Below, piece by piece: positions 1-8,827 of a stretch of DNA of 64,000 bases (within the stretch, counting starts at the first letter, position 1; every line of letters starts with the position of its first letter). Under the pieces are notes generated by a model that made no database searches, was not told the origin of the DNA, and worked only from the letters and a program-made list of their open reading frames with translations. Origin of the DNA: Oricola indica (lineage in GTDB: Bacteria > Pseudomonadota > Alphaproteobacteria > Rhizobiales > Rhizobiaceae); assembly GCF_019966595.1 (NCBI RefSeq), contig NZ_JAINFJ010000008.1, forward strand, positions 140,932 to 204,931, given 5' to 3'. Both the position numbers and the translations under genes were made by a program.

Positions 1-1
1 T

Positions 2-1036
2 CTGACCGGTCAGTGGGTTGGGTCGCGCATGAACGCGGCGTGCAAATGGAACTACGATTCGCTGAACGAGGTTTTCGTTCCGGAGATCTATGAAGAGCTG
101 GGGATCGGTGACCTCGCCGACAAGCTGCCACAACGGATCGTTCCGGTCGGCGGTGTGATTGGGGATGCGGCGGGCCCGCTGCTTGCCGAGATGGGGATCG
201 AGAACACGCCCGTCGTCGCACAGGGCGGTATCGACGCACATATCGGCATTTTGAGCGCGAATACCGTTCGCCCCGGCGGGGTTCTGGTCATCGGCGGGAC
301 ATCCACCGTGCATCTGACCCAGTTGGCTGGCGCGGGCGACGTGAGCGGCTTCTGGGGGCCGTATCCGAATGCTCTGACCGACGGCGACTGGCTGGTAGAG
401 GCGGGGCAGGTGTCGTCCGGCTCGATCCTGTCATGGCTGAGCAACGACATTTTCGGCATGGATGCCAGCCAGCATCAGGCATTGATCGGCGAAGTCGTGG
501 CGCGGCCTGCGCGGGCGAACGGTCTGCTGGCGCTCGACTACTGGATGGGAAACCGGACGCCCTACAGGGACCCGGACCTGCGCGGCGCGATCATGGGCCT
601 GTCCCTTGGTCATTCGCGTGCCGACATCTATGCGGCGGCGGTCGACTCGATTGCGCTCGGAACGGCGAATGTCCTCTCGGTGCTTGGCCAGCGCGGTGTC
701 GAGATCGAGCGTTTCGTCATGGCGGGCGGAATCTGCCGCAACGCGGCCTGGCTTCAGGCGACGGTTGACGCGATTGGACGTCCGGTCGCGGTGGCGACCG
801 AAGAGAACTTGTCGCTGGTCGGCGCGGCGGTTTGTTCAGCGACAGCGCTTGGCATGTGGCCGGATCTCGCAGCAGCCTCGGCGGGAATAGGAGTCGCGAC
901 CAAGGAGATGCAACCGATCGAGGAGCGCAGCCGCTGGTATCAGGACACTCTGTCGCTTTATCAGGATGCGACGGAAGCCCTGAGGCCGCTGCTGCACACC
1001 CTTGCTAAGCGGCAGCAGGCGGAGGCGATGCCATGA
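2..1036 (+). CDS. FGGY-family carbohydrate kinase, C-terminal part (start outside window)
   Basis: The reading frame is open from base 2, so the N-terminus lies upstream of the window and the ATG at 29 is internal. Visible are a GGIDAHIG stretch carrying the probable catalytic Asp of FGGY kinases, a GGTSTVHL phosphate-binding segment and a C-terminal adenosine-site segment (MAGGICRNAAW). The family transfers ATP phosphate to a sugar or polyol in the cytoplasm. The stop overlaps the next start (ATGA at 1033), so the genes are translationally coupled. With an aldolase and ABC transporter downstream, the substrate is probably deoxyribose or a related pentose or polyol, but the sequence alone does not fix it. 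Confidence 0.85.
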   Translation: MTGQWVGSRMNAACKWNYDSLNEVFVPEIYEELGIGDLADKLPQRIVPVGGVIGDAAGPLLAEMGIENTPVVAQGGIDAHIGILSANTVRPGGVLVIGGTSTVHLTQLAGAGDVSGFWGPYPNALTDGDWLVEAGQVSSGSILSWLSNDIFGMDASQHQALIGEVVARPARANGLLALDYWMGNRTPYRDPDLRGAIMGLSLGHSRADIYAAAVDSIALGTANVLSVLGQRGVEIERFVMAGGICRNAAWLQATVDAIGRPVAVATEENLSLVGAAVCSATALGMWPDLAAASAGIGVATKEMQPIEERSRWYQDTLSLYQDATEALRPLLHTLAKRQQAEAMP

Positions 1037-2037
1037 GCGATACCGCACGCACCCCTTCTGTCCGGTTGCCCTCGGACGAACAGCGCGAACACCTGATGGT
1101 TCAGGTCGCCAAGATGTATTACGATCTGGACCGCACGCAGCAGGATATCGCGCGTGAACTGGGCCTGACCCGGTGGCAGGTGGGGCGCCTCCTGTCCGAA
1201 GCCAAGCAGGGCGGGATCGTACGCATCGAAATCACGCCGCGCACGAACAGGCGTGCGGCACTGGAGGTGAAACTCCAGGAAATCTACAATCTGCGCGACG
1301 CCATCGTGGTGCCGATGGGCGAGATCGCCGATGCGGCGCTTCTGATGGAATCCGTCGCGCAAGCGGCCGCGACATATATCGCGTCGATAAACCCGAAACC
1401 GGACCTGATGGGCTTGTCCTGGGGACGAACCATGTCGGCGGTTGCGCGCTGTCTGCCCGAAAAATGGAATCCGGGCCTGCATGTCATCCTCGTCAACGGC
1501 TCGACCGCGCTCCGTTTGACCTCCACGCGCACCAGCGCCGTGGCGGAGACATTCGCGCAGACTGCCGGTGGAAGCGCGACGTTGCTGCCCGTTCCGGCGA
1601 TCGTCGGAAAGAAGAGCACGCGTGAAGCCCTCGAGGCCGATCCCATGGTCGAACGTGTCCTCAGCCTTGCGGAGAAAGCCGGGATCATCTGTTTCGGCAT
1701 GGGCGGAATTTCGCACCGGTCGGTCCTTCTCAGCTCCGGCTATCTGACCGAGGACGACATCGACAGGTTGCAGGAACGCGGCGCGGTCGGCGACGTCCTC
1801 GGACGATTTATCGACGCCGATGGCAACACGGTGGACCAGGCGCTCGATGACCGCACGGTCGGGTTGCCGCTGGAAACGTTGCGGCAGACCGAACGCGCTG
1901 TCGGCATCGTCTCCGGCGAGGAAAAGCACGATATCGCGCTGGCGGCCCTGAAGGCCGGATACGTATCGGTCCTGATTACCGACGAGGCGACGGCTCGCCA
2001 CGCGATCGACAATGCGCCGGAGGGCGACAGAACATGA
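1033..2037 (+). CDS. SorC/DeoR-like sugar-binding transcriptional regulator
   Basis: This 334-aa protein has an N-terminal helix-turn-helix at about residues 35-65 (QQDIARELGLTRWQVGRLLS), followed by a long effector-binding domain of the SorC/LsrR type, the usual length and layout for the family. Such proteins bind a phosphorylated sugar and control the neighbouring catabolic operon. It overlaps the kinase upstream and the ABC ATPase downstream (ATGA at 2034), so it is part of the operon it probably regulates. The phosphosugar made by the kinase is the likely effector (inference). Confidence 0.88.
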   Translation: MSDTARTPSVRLPSDEQREHLMVQVAKMYYDLDRTQQDIARELGLTRWQVGRLLSEAKQGGIVRIEITPRTNRRAALEVKLQEIYNLRDAIVVPMGEIADAALLMESVAQAAATYIASINPKPDLMGLSWGRTMSAVARCLPEKWNPGLHVILVNGSTALRLTSTRTSAVAETFAQTAGGSATLLPVPAIVGKKSTREALEADPMVERVLSLAEKAGIICFGMGGISHRSVLLSSGYLTEDDIDRLQERGAVGDVLGRFIDADGNTVDQALDDRTVGLPLETLRQTERAVGIVSGEEKHDIALAALKAGYVSVLITDEATARHAIDNAPEGDRT

Positions 2038-3521
2038 CCGACGTGATGAATGTTAGCGGTGTGGCCAAGACGTTCCCGCCCAACGTGATCGCGCTCGAAA
2101 AGGCGGATCTGAACGTGCGGCGCGGCGAGGTCCACTGCATTCTCGGTGCGAACGGGGCCGGAAAGTCCACGCTTCTCAAGATTATCGCCGGCGCCATTCG
2201 TCCGACGAGCGGCACGATCGCTATCGACGGCAACACTGTGCAGATCGGATCTCCCTCGGAAGCGTCCGAGCACGGAATCTCGATGATCTACCAGGAACTC
2301 GATCTGGTTCCGCAATTGACGGTCGAACAGAACCTCTATCTGGGCCAGGCGCCGTCCCGGCTCGGTGTGCTGGACAAGGCGAAGCGTCGTGCGGGAGCGA
2401 TCGATGCGCTGCGGCGTGTCGGTGCGGGATTTTCGCCCGACAGGCGCGTGGAAACGCTCTCGGTCGCCAACCAGCAACTGACGGCCATTGCCCGTTCGCT
2501 GACCAAGCAGGCCAAGGTCATCATCATGGACGAGCCGTCGGCGGCGTTGAACGAAGCCGAACTGGAACGCGTATTCGAAGTGATCCGGGAACTAACGGCA
2601 CAGGGCGTCGCGATCATCTATGTGAGCCACAGGCTGGGCGAACTTCGCGAGATCGGCGACCGGGTGACGGTCCTGCGCGGCGGCGCGACGATCGACACAT
2701 TCGATGTCGAGGGCACGGACGACCAGACTCTTGTCGAAGCGGTGGTTGGCAGCAACCGCTCCCTGCTGGAGCGGCATGAGAGACCGCCTCTGTCGGATCG
2801 CGTTGCACTGAAGGTCGATCGCCTGAAGGGAGACGAGGGGCTCGACATATCGGGATACGAGGTTCGCTGGGGCGAGATATCCGGGCTGACCGGGCTGAAT
2901 GGCTCCGGGCGCACCAGTTTCCTGCGCTCGCTCTATGGCGTGCGCGGATTCACCGGCCAGGTGGAATTTGACGGCGAAAGTTTTCACCCGAGCAATCCGG
3001 CGCAGGCCATTTCACGCGGTGTCGGTCTCGTTCCCGAGAACCGGAAGACCGAGGGCCTCATTCTCGACGCCCCGATTTATACGAATGCAACGCTGCCAAT
3101 GCTGAAAGGGACGTGGGCCGCGCGCCACGCGGAACGCAAGCGGCAGACCGTGCCGGTGCTCGCGCAGCTCTCGACCAAATACGGCCATCCGGAACAGAAG
3201 ACCATGCAGCTTTCCGGCGGCAATCAGCAGAAGATCGTCCTGGCGAAATGGGTGATACGCGGATCGCGGCTGCTGTTGCTCGACGAACCGAGCCGCGGGC
3301 TCGATGTCGGCGCCAAGGCCGATCTGTACGACCTCGTCTCCAAGCTGGCCGAAGACGGCGCCGCCGTGATCGTCGCCAGCAGCGAACTCGATGAACTGTA
3401 TGCGCATTGCGACCGGATCTGGGTCTTCCACGAAGGCCGAAACATCCGCCATTTCGATCCTGCCGTTACGGATCAGGACACAATTCTGAAGGCCCAGATT
3501 TTGGGAGAGCATCATGACTGA
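2034..3521 (+). CDS. Sugar ABC transporter ATP-binding protein (RbsA-like, duplicated ATPase)
   Basis: The 495-aa protein has two ABC ATPase domains. The first has Walker A GANGAGKST and Walker B IIMDEPSAAL but a divergent signature (LSVANQQ). The second has a degenerate Walker A (GLNGSGRTS) and a canonical signature LSGGNQQK with LLLDEPSRGLD. This asymmetry is normal in RbsA/MglA-type importers. It energises the membrane permease encoded next (overlap at 3514-3521). No periplasmic binding protein is present downstream, so that gene is probably upstream of the window. Confidence 0.93.
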   Translation: MTDVMNVSGVAKTFPPNVIALEKADLNVRRGEVHCILGANGAGKSTLLKIIAGAIRPTSGTIAIDGNTVQIGSPSEASEHGISMIYQELDLVPQLTVEQNLYLGQAPSRLGVLDKAKRRAGAIDALRRVGAGFSPDRRVETLSVANQQLTAIARSLTKQAKVIIMDEPSAALNEAELERVFEVIRELTAQGVAIIYVSHRLGELREIGDRVTVLRGGATIDTFDVEGTDDQTLVEAVVGSNRSLLERHERPPLSDRVALKVDRLKGDEGLDISGYEVRWGEISGLTGLNGSGRTSFLRSLYGVRGFTGQVEFDGESFHPSNPAQAISRGVGLVPENRKTEGLILDAPIYTNATLPMLKGTWAARHAERKRQTVPVLAQLSTKYGHPEQKTMQLSGGNQQKIVLAKWVIRGSRLLLLDEPSRGLDVGAKADLYDLVSKLAEDGAAVIVASSELDELYAHCDRIWVFHEGRNIRHFDPAVTDQDTILKAQILGEHHD

Positions 3522-4521
3522 CACAACCAGCGATACGGGGAAGCACCAGGGGCCTTCGCTCGGGGCGCGGATCGTCGACACGATCATTCAATACAACTTC
3601 GTCGTCATATTCCTGTTCGTCGTCGTGATCGCATCGCTCCTGTCCGACAACTTCCTGACGTTCACGAACATTTCCAACCTGTTCCAGCAGGCCGCCGTCG
3701 TGGGTGTCGTTGCTGTCGGCATGACCTTCGTGATCCTGACCGGCAATATCGACCTGTCCGTCGGCAGCGTGGTCGCGTTTTGCGGCATGCTCGTAGCGGT
3801 GCTTCTTGCGGCGGGCGTCGATCCGACCCTGTCGGTCCTCGTGACCCTCGTCGTCGGCGCGTCCTTCGGCATGTCGATGGGGGCGATTACCGCGCTTGCG
3901 GCGGTCCCGAGCTTCATCGTCACGCTCGCCGGTCTCGTGTCGTTTCGAGGCCTGACCTATCTCCTGACCGATGGCGTTCCCGTCAGCGGCCTGCCGTCCG
4001 GCTTTTCCGCGATCAGTTCGACGATGATCCCGCTGCTCCCCGGTTTCAACATGTCCTCGATGGGGCTGATTTTCATCCTGCTCTGCGTCGTTGCCACGCT
4101 GGTCCTGCGATACACCGTTCTGGGTGAGTATGTTTACGCGACGGGCGGCAACCCGGAAGCGGCGCGGCTTGCGGGCCTGCCCACACGCCGGATCATCATC
4201 GCCGTCTTCGGCATCTCGGGACTGATGTCGGCGCTTGCGGGCATCCTCCTGACCTCGCGGCTGAGAATTGGCCAGCCGACCGCGGCGCAAGGCCTCGAAC
4301 TGGATGCGATCGCCGCCGTCGTTCTCGGCGGAACGAGCCTTTTCGGCGGACGCGGCAGCGTTGTCGGGACACTCTTTGCGGTGATGCTCCTGCAGGTCCT
4401 GCGCAACATCTTCAATCTGCTCGGACTGGGGTCGTTCTATCAGATGACGGTCACCGGGATCATCATCATCGCCGCCATCCTGCTCAACCGGTTCCTCGAT
4501 ATCCGAAAGGGTCGTTCATGA
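3514..4521 (+). CDS. Sugar ABC transporter permease (RbsC-like)
   Basis: A 335-aa, strongly hydrophobic protein with the repeated membrane segments of the branched-chain/ribose permease family. The family-typical segment GNIDLSVGSVVAF lies near residue 75, and GGTSLFGGRGSVVGTLFA near residue 270. It forms the inner-membrane channel with the ATPase encoded before it. Only one permease gene is present, so it would act as a homodimer unless a second one lies upstream of the window. It overlaps the aldolase start (ATGA at 4518). Confidence 0.92.
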   Translation: MTDTTSDTGKHQGPSLGARIVDTIIQYNFVVIFLFVVVIASLLSDNFLTFTNISNLFQQAAVVGVVAVGMTFVILTGNIDLSVGSVVAFCGMLVAVLLAAGVDPTLSVLVTLVVGASFGMSMGAITALAAVPSFIVTLAGLVSFRGLTYLLTDGVPVSGLPSGFSAISSTMIPLLPGFNMSSMGLIFILLCVVATLVLRYTVLGEYVYATGGNPEAARLAGLPTRRIIIAVFGISGLMSALAGILLTSRLRIGQPTAAQGLELDAIAAVVLGGTSLFGGRGSVVGTLFAVMLLQVLRNIFNLLGLGSFYQMTVTGIIIIAAILLNRFLDIRKGRS

Positions 4522-5507
4522 CAGACCTCAGTTCCGCGGCCGCATTGGCCAAGTCCAACGCGCATATGAACGCCGGCACGCCTCTGACGCCCGAATGGTT
4601 CGAATCCATCGCCGTGAATACCTCGGCTGCGAACCGCCGTGCGGCGTCGCTTGGCGGGCGGCGCACGGTGAAGAAGGAATTCCAGGCCGCATGGCTGGTC
4701 AGGGCGATCACCTGCATCGACCTGACGACGCTGGCCGGCGACGATACCGCCGGACGGGTAGCCAGGCTGTGCGCCAAGGCCCGCAATCCGCTGCGCGCCG
4801 ATATCGTCAAGGGACTGGGTCTCGAAGACGAGCGGATCACGACGGGTGCGGTCTGCGTCTACCCGACCATGGTCGGCCATGCGGTCAAGGCGCTGCGCGG
4901 ATCGGGCGTTCCGGTCGCCTCCGTTGCGACGGGTTTCCCCGCCGGTCTGACGCCGTTGCCCCAGAAACTCGCCGAGATCCGCTACGCAGTCGAACATGGC
5001 GCGGACGAGATCGACATTGTCATCACGCGCGAACACATCCTGACGGGCGACTGGCAGGCGATGTATGACGAGGTTTCCGCCATGCGGGAAGCGTGCGGCC
5101 ATGCGCATCTCAAGGCCATTCTCGCCACTGGCGATCTTCAGACGCTGCGCAACGTTTACAAGGCCTCGATGATCGCGATGCAGGCCGGCGCGGACTTCAT
5201 CAAGACCTCGACCGGAAAGGAAAGCGTGAACGCCACGCTGCCCGTCAGCCTCATCATGCTTCGGGCCTTGCGCGACTATGGCCGGCTGTCCGGCCAGACG
5301 GTCGGCTTCAAGCCCGCCGGCGGGCTCAAGACAGCGAAGGACGCCATGCTTTGGCTGATCCTGATGAAGGAGGAACTCGGCGTCCGCTGGATGCAGCCGG
5401 ACCTGTTCAGGATCGGCGCGAGTTCGCTTCTCGCCGATATCGAACGCCAGCTCGAACATTATCTGACAGGCCGCTATTCGAGCCTGAACCGCCACGCGAT
5501 GGCCTGA
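4518..5507 (+). CDS. deoC: Deoxyribose-phosphate aldolase
   Basis: DeoC cleaves 2-deoxyribose-5-phosphate to glyceraldehyde-3-phosphate and acetaldehyde. The Schiff-base lysine is K229 in DFIKTSTGKE, and the second active-site lysine is K265 in GFKPAGG. At 329 aa, with a long C-terminal segment (KEELGVRWMQPDLFRIGASS then ERQLEHYLTGRYSS), it resembles the longer DERA form known from animals more than the roughly 250-aa E. coli enzyme. It starts inside the permease stop and is followed 9 bp later by an aldehyde dehydrogenase that could take the acetaldehyde. Confidence 0.95.
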   Translation: MTDLSSAAALAKSNAHMNAGTPLTPEWFESIAVNTSAANRRAASLGGRRTVKKEFQAAWLVRAITCIDLTTLAGDDTAGRVARLCAKARNPLRADIVKGLGLEDERITTGAVCVYPTMVGHAVKALRGSGVPVASVATGFPAGLTPLPQKLAEIRYAVEHGADEIDIVITREHILTGDWQAMYDEVSAMREACGHAHLKAILATGDLQTLRNVYKASMIAMQAGADFIKTSTGKESVNATLPVSLIMLRALRDYGRLSGQTVGFKPAGGLKTAKDAMLWLILMKEELGVRWMQPDLFRIGASSLLADIERQLEHYLTGRYSSLNRHAMA

Positions 5508-5516
5508 GGTTAGAAC

Positions 5517-7919
5517 ATGACTCAGCAGATCAAGGACATTTTGAAATCCATGGATTACGGTCCCGCACCCGAGTCCCGCGACGAGGCGGCCAAGTGGCTG
5601 GCGGCAATGCCGAAAACGGGTTTTGGCCACTTTATCGGCGGCAAGTTCACCACCGCGAAGAAGGATGCGACCTTCGCGGTGACCAATCCCGCTTCGGACG
5701 AGGAACTGGCCCGCGTTGCGCTTGGAAGCGCATCCGATGTCGATGCGGCGGTCAAGGCCGCGACGGCGGCGTTCCCCGCGTGGTCCGGCCTCGGCGGCCA
5801 TGCCCGCGCCCGCTATCTCTACGCCATCGCGCGCCATATCCAGAAACACAGTCGGTTCCTCGCTGTGCTGGAAACGATGGACAACGGCAAGACCATCCGC
5901 GAGACGCGCGATATCGATATCCCGCTGGTCGCGCGGCACTTCTACCACCATGCCGGCTGGGCCGAGCTGTTGGAAACCGATTACGAGGGATACGAGCCGG
6001 TCGGCGTGTGCGGCCAGATCATTCCGTGGAATTTTCCGCTTCTGATGCTCGCATGGAAGATCGCGCCGGCGCTGGCCGCCGGGAACACGGTCGTTCTGAA
6101 GCCAGCGGAGCAGACGCCGCTCACGGCGATCGCCTTCGCGGAAATCTGCCGCGAGATCGGCTTGCCGGATGGCGTCGTGAACATCGTGCAGGGCGATGGC
6201 GCGACGGGCTCAGCAATCTGCAAGCATCCGGGAATCGCGAAGATCGCCTTCACCGGATCCACCGATGTGGGGCGCATCATCCGGGAGCAGACGGCGGGCA
6301 GCGGCAAGAAGCTCTCGCTGGAACTGGGCGGCAAGTCACCGTTCATCGTCTTCGCGGACTCCGATCTGGACGCCGCGGTCGAGGGCGTGGTCGACGCGAT
6401 CTGGTTCAACCAGGGTGAAGTCTGCTGCGCGGGCTCCCGCGTCCTGGTTCAGGAGGGCGTTGCCGAACTCTTCTTCGACAAGCTCAAGACGCGCATGAAC
6501 ACGTTGCGCGTTGGCGATCCGCTGGACAAGACGATGGATGTCGGCGCGGTGGTCTCGCATGAGCAGAGCGACCGGATTCGTGCGCTGGTCGAGACTGGCG
6601 AGACCGAGGGTGCGACGCTCTGGCAATATGAGGGCGCTATTCCGGAAAAGGGCAGCTTCTGTCGGCCCGGTTTCTTCACCGGCAGCGAACCGGCCTCGAC
6701 GGTCAGCCAGGAGGAAATCTTCGGCCCGGTGGCCGTGACGATGACGTTCCGGACCCCGGACGAGGCGGTCGAGATCGCCAACAATACGCGGTACGGCCTG
6801 GCGGCGTCTGTCTGGACGGAGAACATCAATCTCGCCGTTGACGTCGCCGCGCGGATCAAGGCGGGCATCGTCTGGATCAACGAGACGAACGTTTTCGACG
6901 CGGCTGCCGGGTTCGGCGGTTACCGCGAAAGCGGGTTCGGTCGCGAGGGCGGCCGGGAAGGGCTCTACGAATATCTCAAGGCCGACTGGGAAGCCGGCGG
7001 AAAGAAACGCACCGATGAGCGGTTCGAGCCGTCGGGCCATACTGCGGCGGACGCACAGGTGGTCGCCATCGACGGGATCGACCGCACGCCGAAACTCTAT
7101 GTGGGCGGCAAGCAGGCGCGTCCCGACAGCGGATATTCCTATGCCGTGACCGGAAAGAACGGCGCCGTGATCGGCCAGGCCGGGCTCGGCAATCGCAAGG
7201 ATATCCGAAACGCCGTCGAAGCCGCGTCCAAGGCCGCTGGCTGGGGTGCGTCCACGGGTCATAACCGCGCGCAGATCCTCTACTATCTCGGCGAGAACCT
7301 GGATGCGCGGAGAGCCGAATTCTCGAACCTCCTGAGCCTCTCGACAGGCGTCTCCGCCAAGGCGGCGGCCGACGAGACGGAACGGTCCATTCGGCGCATC
7401 TTCTGGTACGCGGCCTATGCCGACAAATTTGACGGAGCGGTGCATGCCACGCAGTCGCGACATGTGACGATCGCGATGAACGAACCCTGGGGCGTGATGG
7501 GGATCGCCTGTCCGGACGAGATGCCGTTGTTGTCGCTCGTGTCCCTGACCCTGCCGGCCCTCGCGATGGGCAACCGCGTTGTGGTGGTGCCGTCGCAGCG
7601 CCATCCGCTGCTCGCGACCAATCTCTACCAGGTGATCGACACGTCGGACGTGCCGGGCGGCGTATTCAACATCGTCACCGGCGAACGAGACGCCCTTGCC
7701 GGCACGCTCGCCAAGCATGATGGCGTCGATGCGGTATGGTATTGCGGCACGGCGGATGGAAGCGAGATGGTCGAAAAGGCGTCGATCGGAAACCTGAAGG
7801 CGACTTGGACCGACAAGGGTATCGCGCGCGACTGGCGCGATGCGAAGATCGGGCAGGGGCGCGAGTATCTGCGCCGGGCCACGCAGGTCAAGAACATCTG
7901 GCTGCCTTACGGCGAATAG
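5517..7919 (+). CDS. Two-domain aldehyde dehydrogenase (ALDH16-like)
   Basis: This 800-aa protein is about 1.6 times the normal ALDH length. Residues 1-500 form a complete NAD(P)-dependent ALDH domain with PWNFPLLM, the Glu base E269 in LELGGKSP, and the nucleophile C303 in GEVCCAGSR. Residues 530-800 are a second, shortened ALDH-like domain with a recognisable Rossmann part (NEPWGVMGIACPDE) but no visible catalytic Cys motif. This layout matches the ALDH16 family. Next to deoC, the simplest role is oxidation of acetaldehyde from deoxyribose phosphate (inference). A purifying or structural role for the second domain is likely. Confidence 0.9.
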   Translation: MTQQIKDILKSMDYGPAPESRDEAAKWLAAMPKTGFGHFIGGKFTTAKKDATFAVTNPASDEELARVALGSASDVDAAVKAATAAFPAWSGLGGHARARYLYAIARHIQKHSRFLAVLETMDNGKTIRETRDIDIPLVARHFYHHAGWAELLETDYEGYEPVGVCGQIIPWNFPLLMLAWKIAPALAAGNTVVLKPAEQTPLTAIAFAEICREIGLPDGVVNIVQGDGATGSAICKHPGIAKIAFTGSTDVGRIIREQTAGSGKKLSLELGGKSPFIVFADSDLDAAVEGVVDAIWFNQGEVCCAGSRVLVQEGVAELFFDKLKTRMNTLRVGDPLDKTMDVGAVVSHEQSDRIRALVETGETEGATLWQYEGAIPEKGSFCRPGFFTGSEPASTVSQEEIFGPVAVTMTFRTPDEAVEIANNTRYGLAASVWTENINLAVDVAARIKAGIVWINETNVFDAAAGFGGYRESGFGREGGREGLYEYLKADWEAGGKKRTDERFEPSGHTAADAQVVAIDGIDRTPKLYVGGKQARPDSGYSYAVTGKNGAVIGQAGLGNRKDIRNAVEAASKAAGWGASTGHNRAQILYYLGENLDARRAEFSNLLSLSTGVSAKAAADETERSIRRIFWYAAYADKFDGAVHATQSRHVTIAMNEPWGVMGIACPDEMPLLSLVSLTLPALAMGNRVVVVPSQRHPLLATNLYQVIDTSDVPGGVFNIVTGERDALAGTLAKHDGVDAVWYCGTADGSEMVEKASIGNLKATWTDKGIARDWRDAKIGQGREYLRRATQVKNIWLPYGE

Positions 7920-7930
7920 GAACCGGCCGA

Positions 7931-8674
7931 ATGAGCCAAATCCGAGCGTCAGCAGGCGACGGTAGCATGATGACCGACACCATGAAGCGTCTCGTTATCT
8001 TCGATTTCGACGGCGTTCTGATCGACAGCGAGAATATCGCGCTCGAGGAATTGCGGAACTGCATCGGCGCCTACGGCGTCGAGATCGACCTTGCCGAGAC
8101 GAGGGCGCGGTTTCTCGGCAGTTCCGTCGCCGATCACATGGCGTTCATAACGGAGCGGACGGGGCGACCTTGTCCCGACAGCTTCCGGGCCGATTGGCAT
8201 GAGCGATTATACGGCCGTTACCGCAAGGAACTGCAACTCGTTCCCGGCGCGGCCGTCACGCTTTCCGGGCTGGATGAGGCGGGCATACCCTACGCGATCG
8301 CAACGGGGGGCGCGGTCGAACGGCTCAATGTCGGGCTGGAATGTACCGGACTGACCGAGCGCTTCGACGGCCGCGCTTTTAGCGCCGAACTGGTCGCGCG
8401 CGGCAAGCCCGCGCCCGATATTTTCATTTACACGGCCGAGCAGATCGGTGTTGCGGCGTCGGATTGCCTTGTGGTCGAAGACGCGCCGCACGGCACGCGC
8501 GGTGCATTGGCGGCCGGAATGCAGGTCGCAGGGTTCACAGGCGGCTCGCATTTCGAGGCAATGCGCGACAGGGCAGCCGAAACGCTGCTACATGCCGGTG
8601 CAGAGGTGATCGTCGACACCCATGCCGCTTTGCTCGACTACGTGCTCGAATGGGCGGACGAGCTACCCGAATAG
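7931..8674 (+). CDS. HAD-superfamily phosphatase/phosphomutase-like protein
   Basis: The HAD motif I is FDFDGVLIDSE at about residues 22-32, motif II is ATGG near residue 125, motif III is the K of RGKPAPD and motif IV is VVEDAPHG. It resembles the sugar-phosphate phosphatase/beta-phosphoglucomutase group. The start at 7931 was chosen for a weak AGGA 10 bases upstream; an alternative ATG at 7967 would shorten it by 12 residues. It closes the sugar operon, 11 bp after the dehydrogenase, and may detoxify or recycle a phosphosugar (inference). Confidence 0.85.
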   Translation: MSQIRASAGDGSMMTDTMKRLVIFDFDGVLIDSENIALEELRNCIGAYGVEIDLAETRARFLGSSVADHMAFITERTGRPCPDSFRADWHERLYGRYRKELQLVPGAAVTLSGLDEAGIPYAIATGGAVERLNVGLECTGLTERFDGRAFSAELVARGKPAPDIFIYTAEQIGVAASDCLVVEDAPHGTRGALAAGMQVAGFTGGSHFEAMRDRAAETLLHAGAEVIVDTHAALLDYVLEWADELPE

Positions 8675-8827
8675 GCAAAGACACCCCGGTCAAACCGGAC
8701 CTTGCGATTACTCTTCAATCTCGTCCAACGGGTCGGCCGTCTGCGTCTGCTCGCCGAGGGTCTTGATGCGGCGGCAAGGATGTTCGGCTGTTTCGAGGTT
8801 GCGAGATTTATCCGAACCAGCGCGCCA

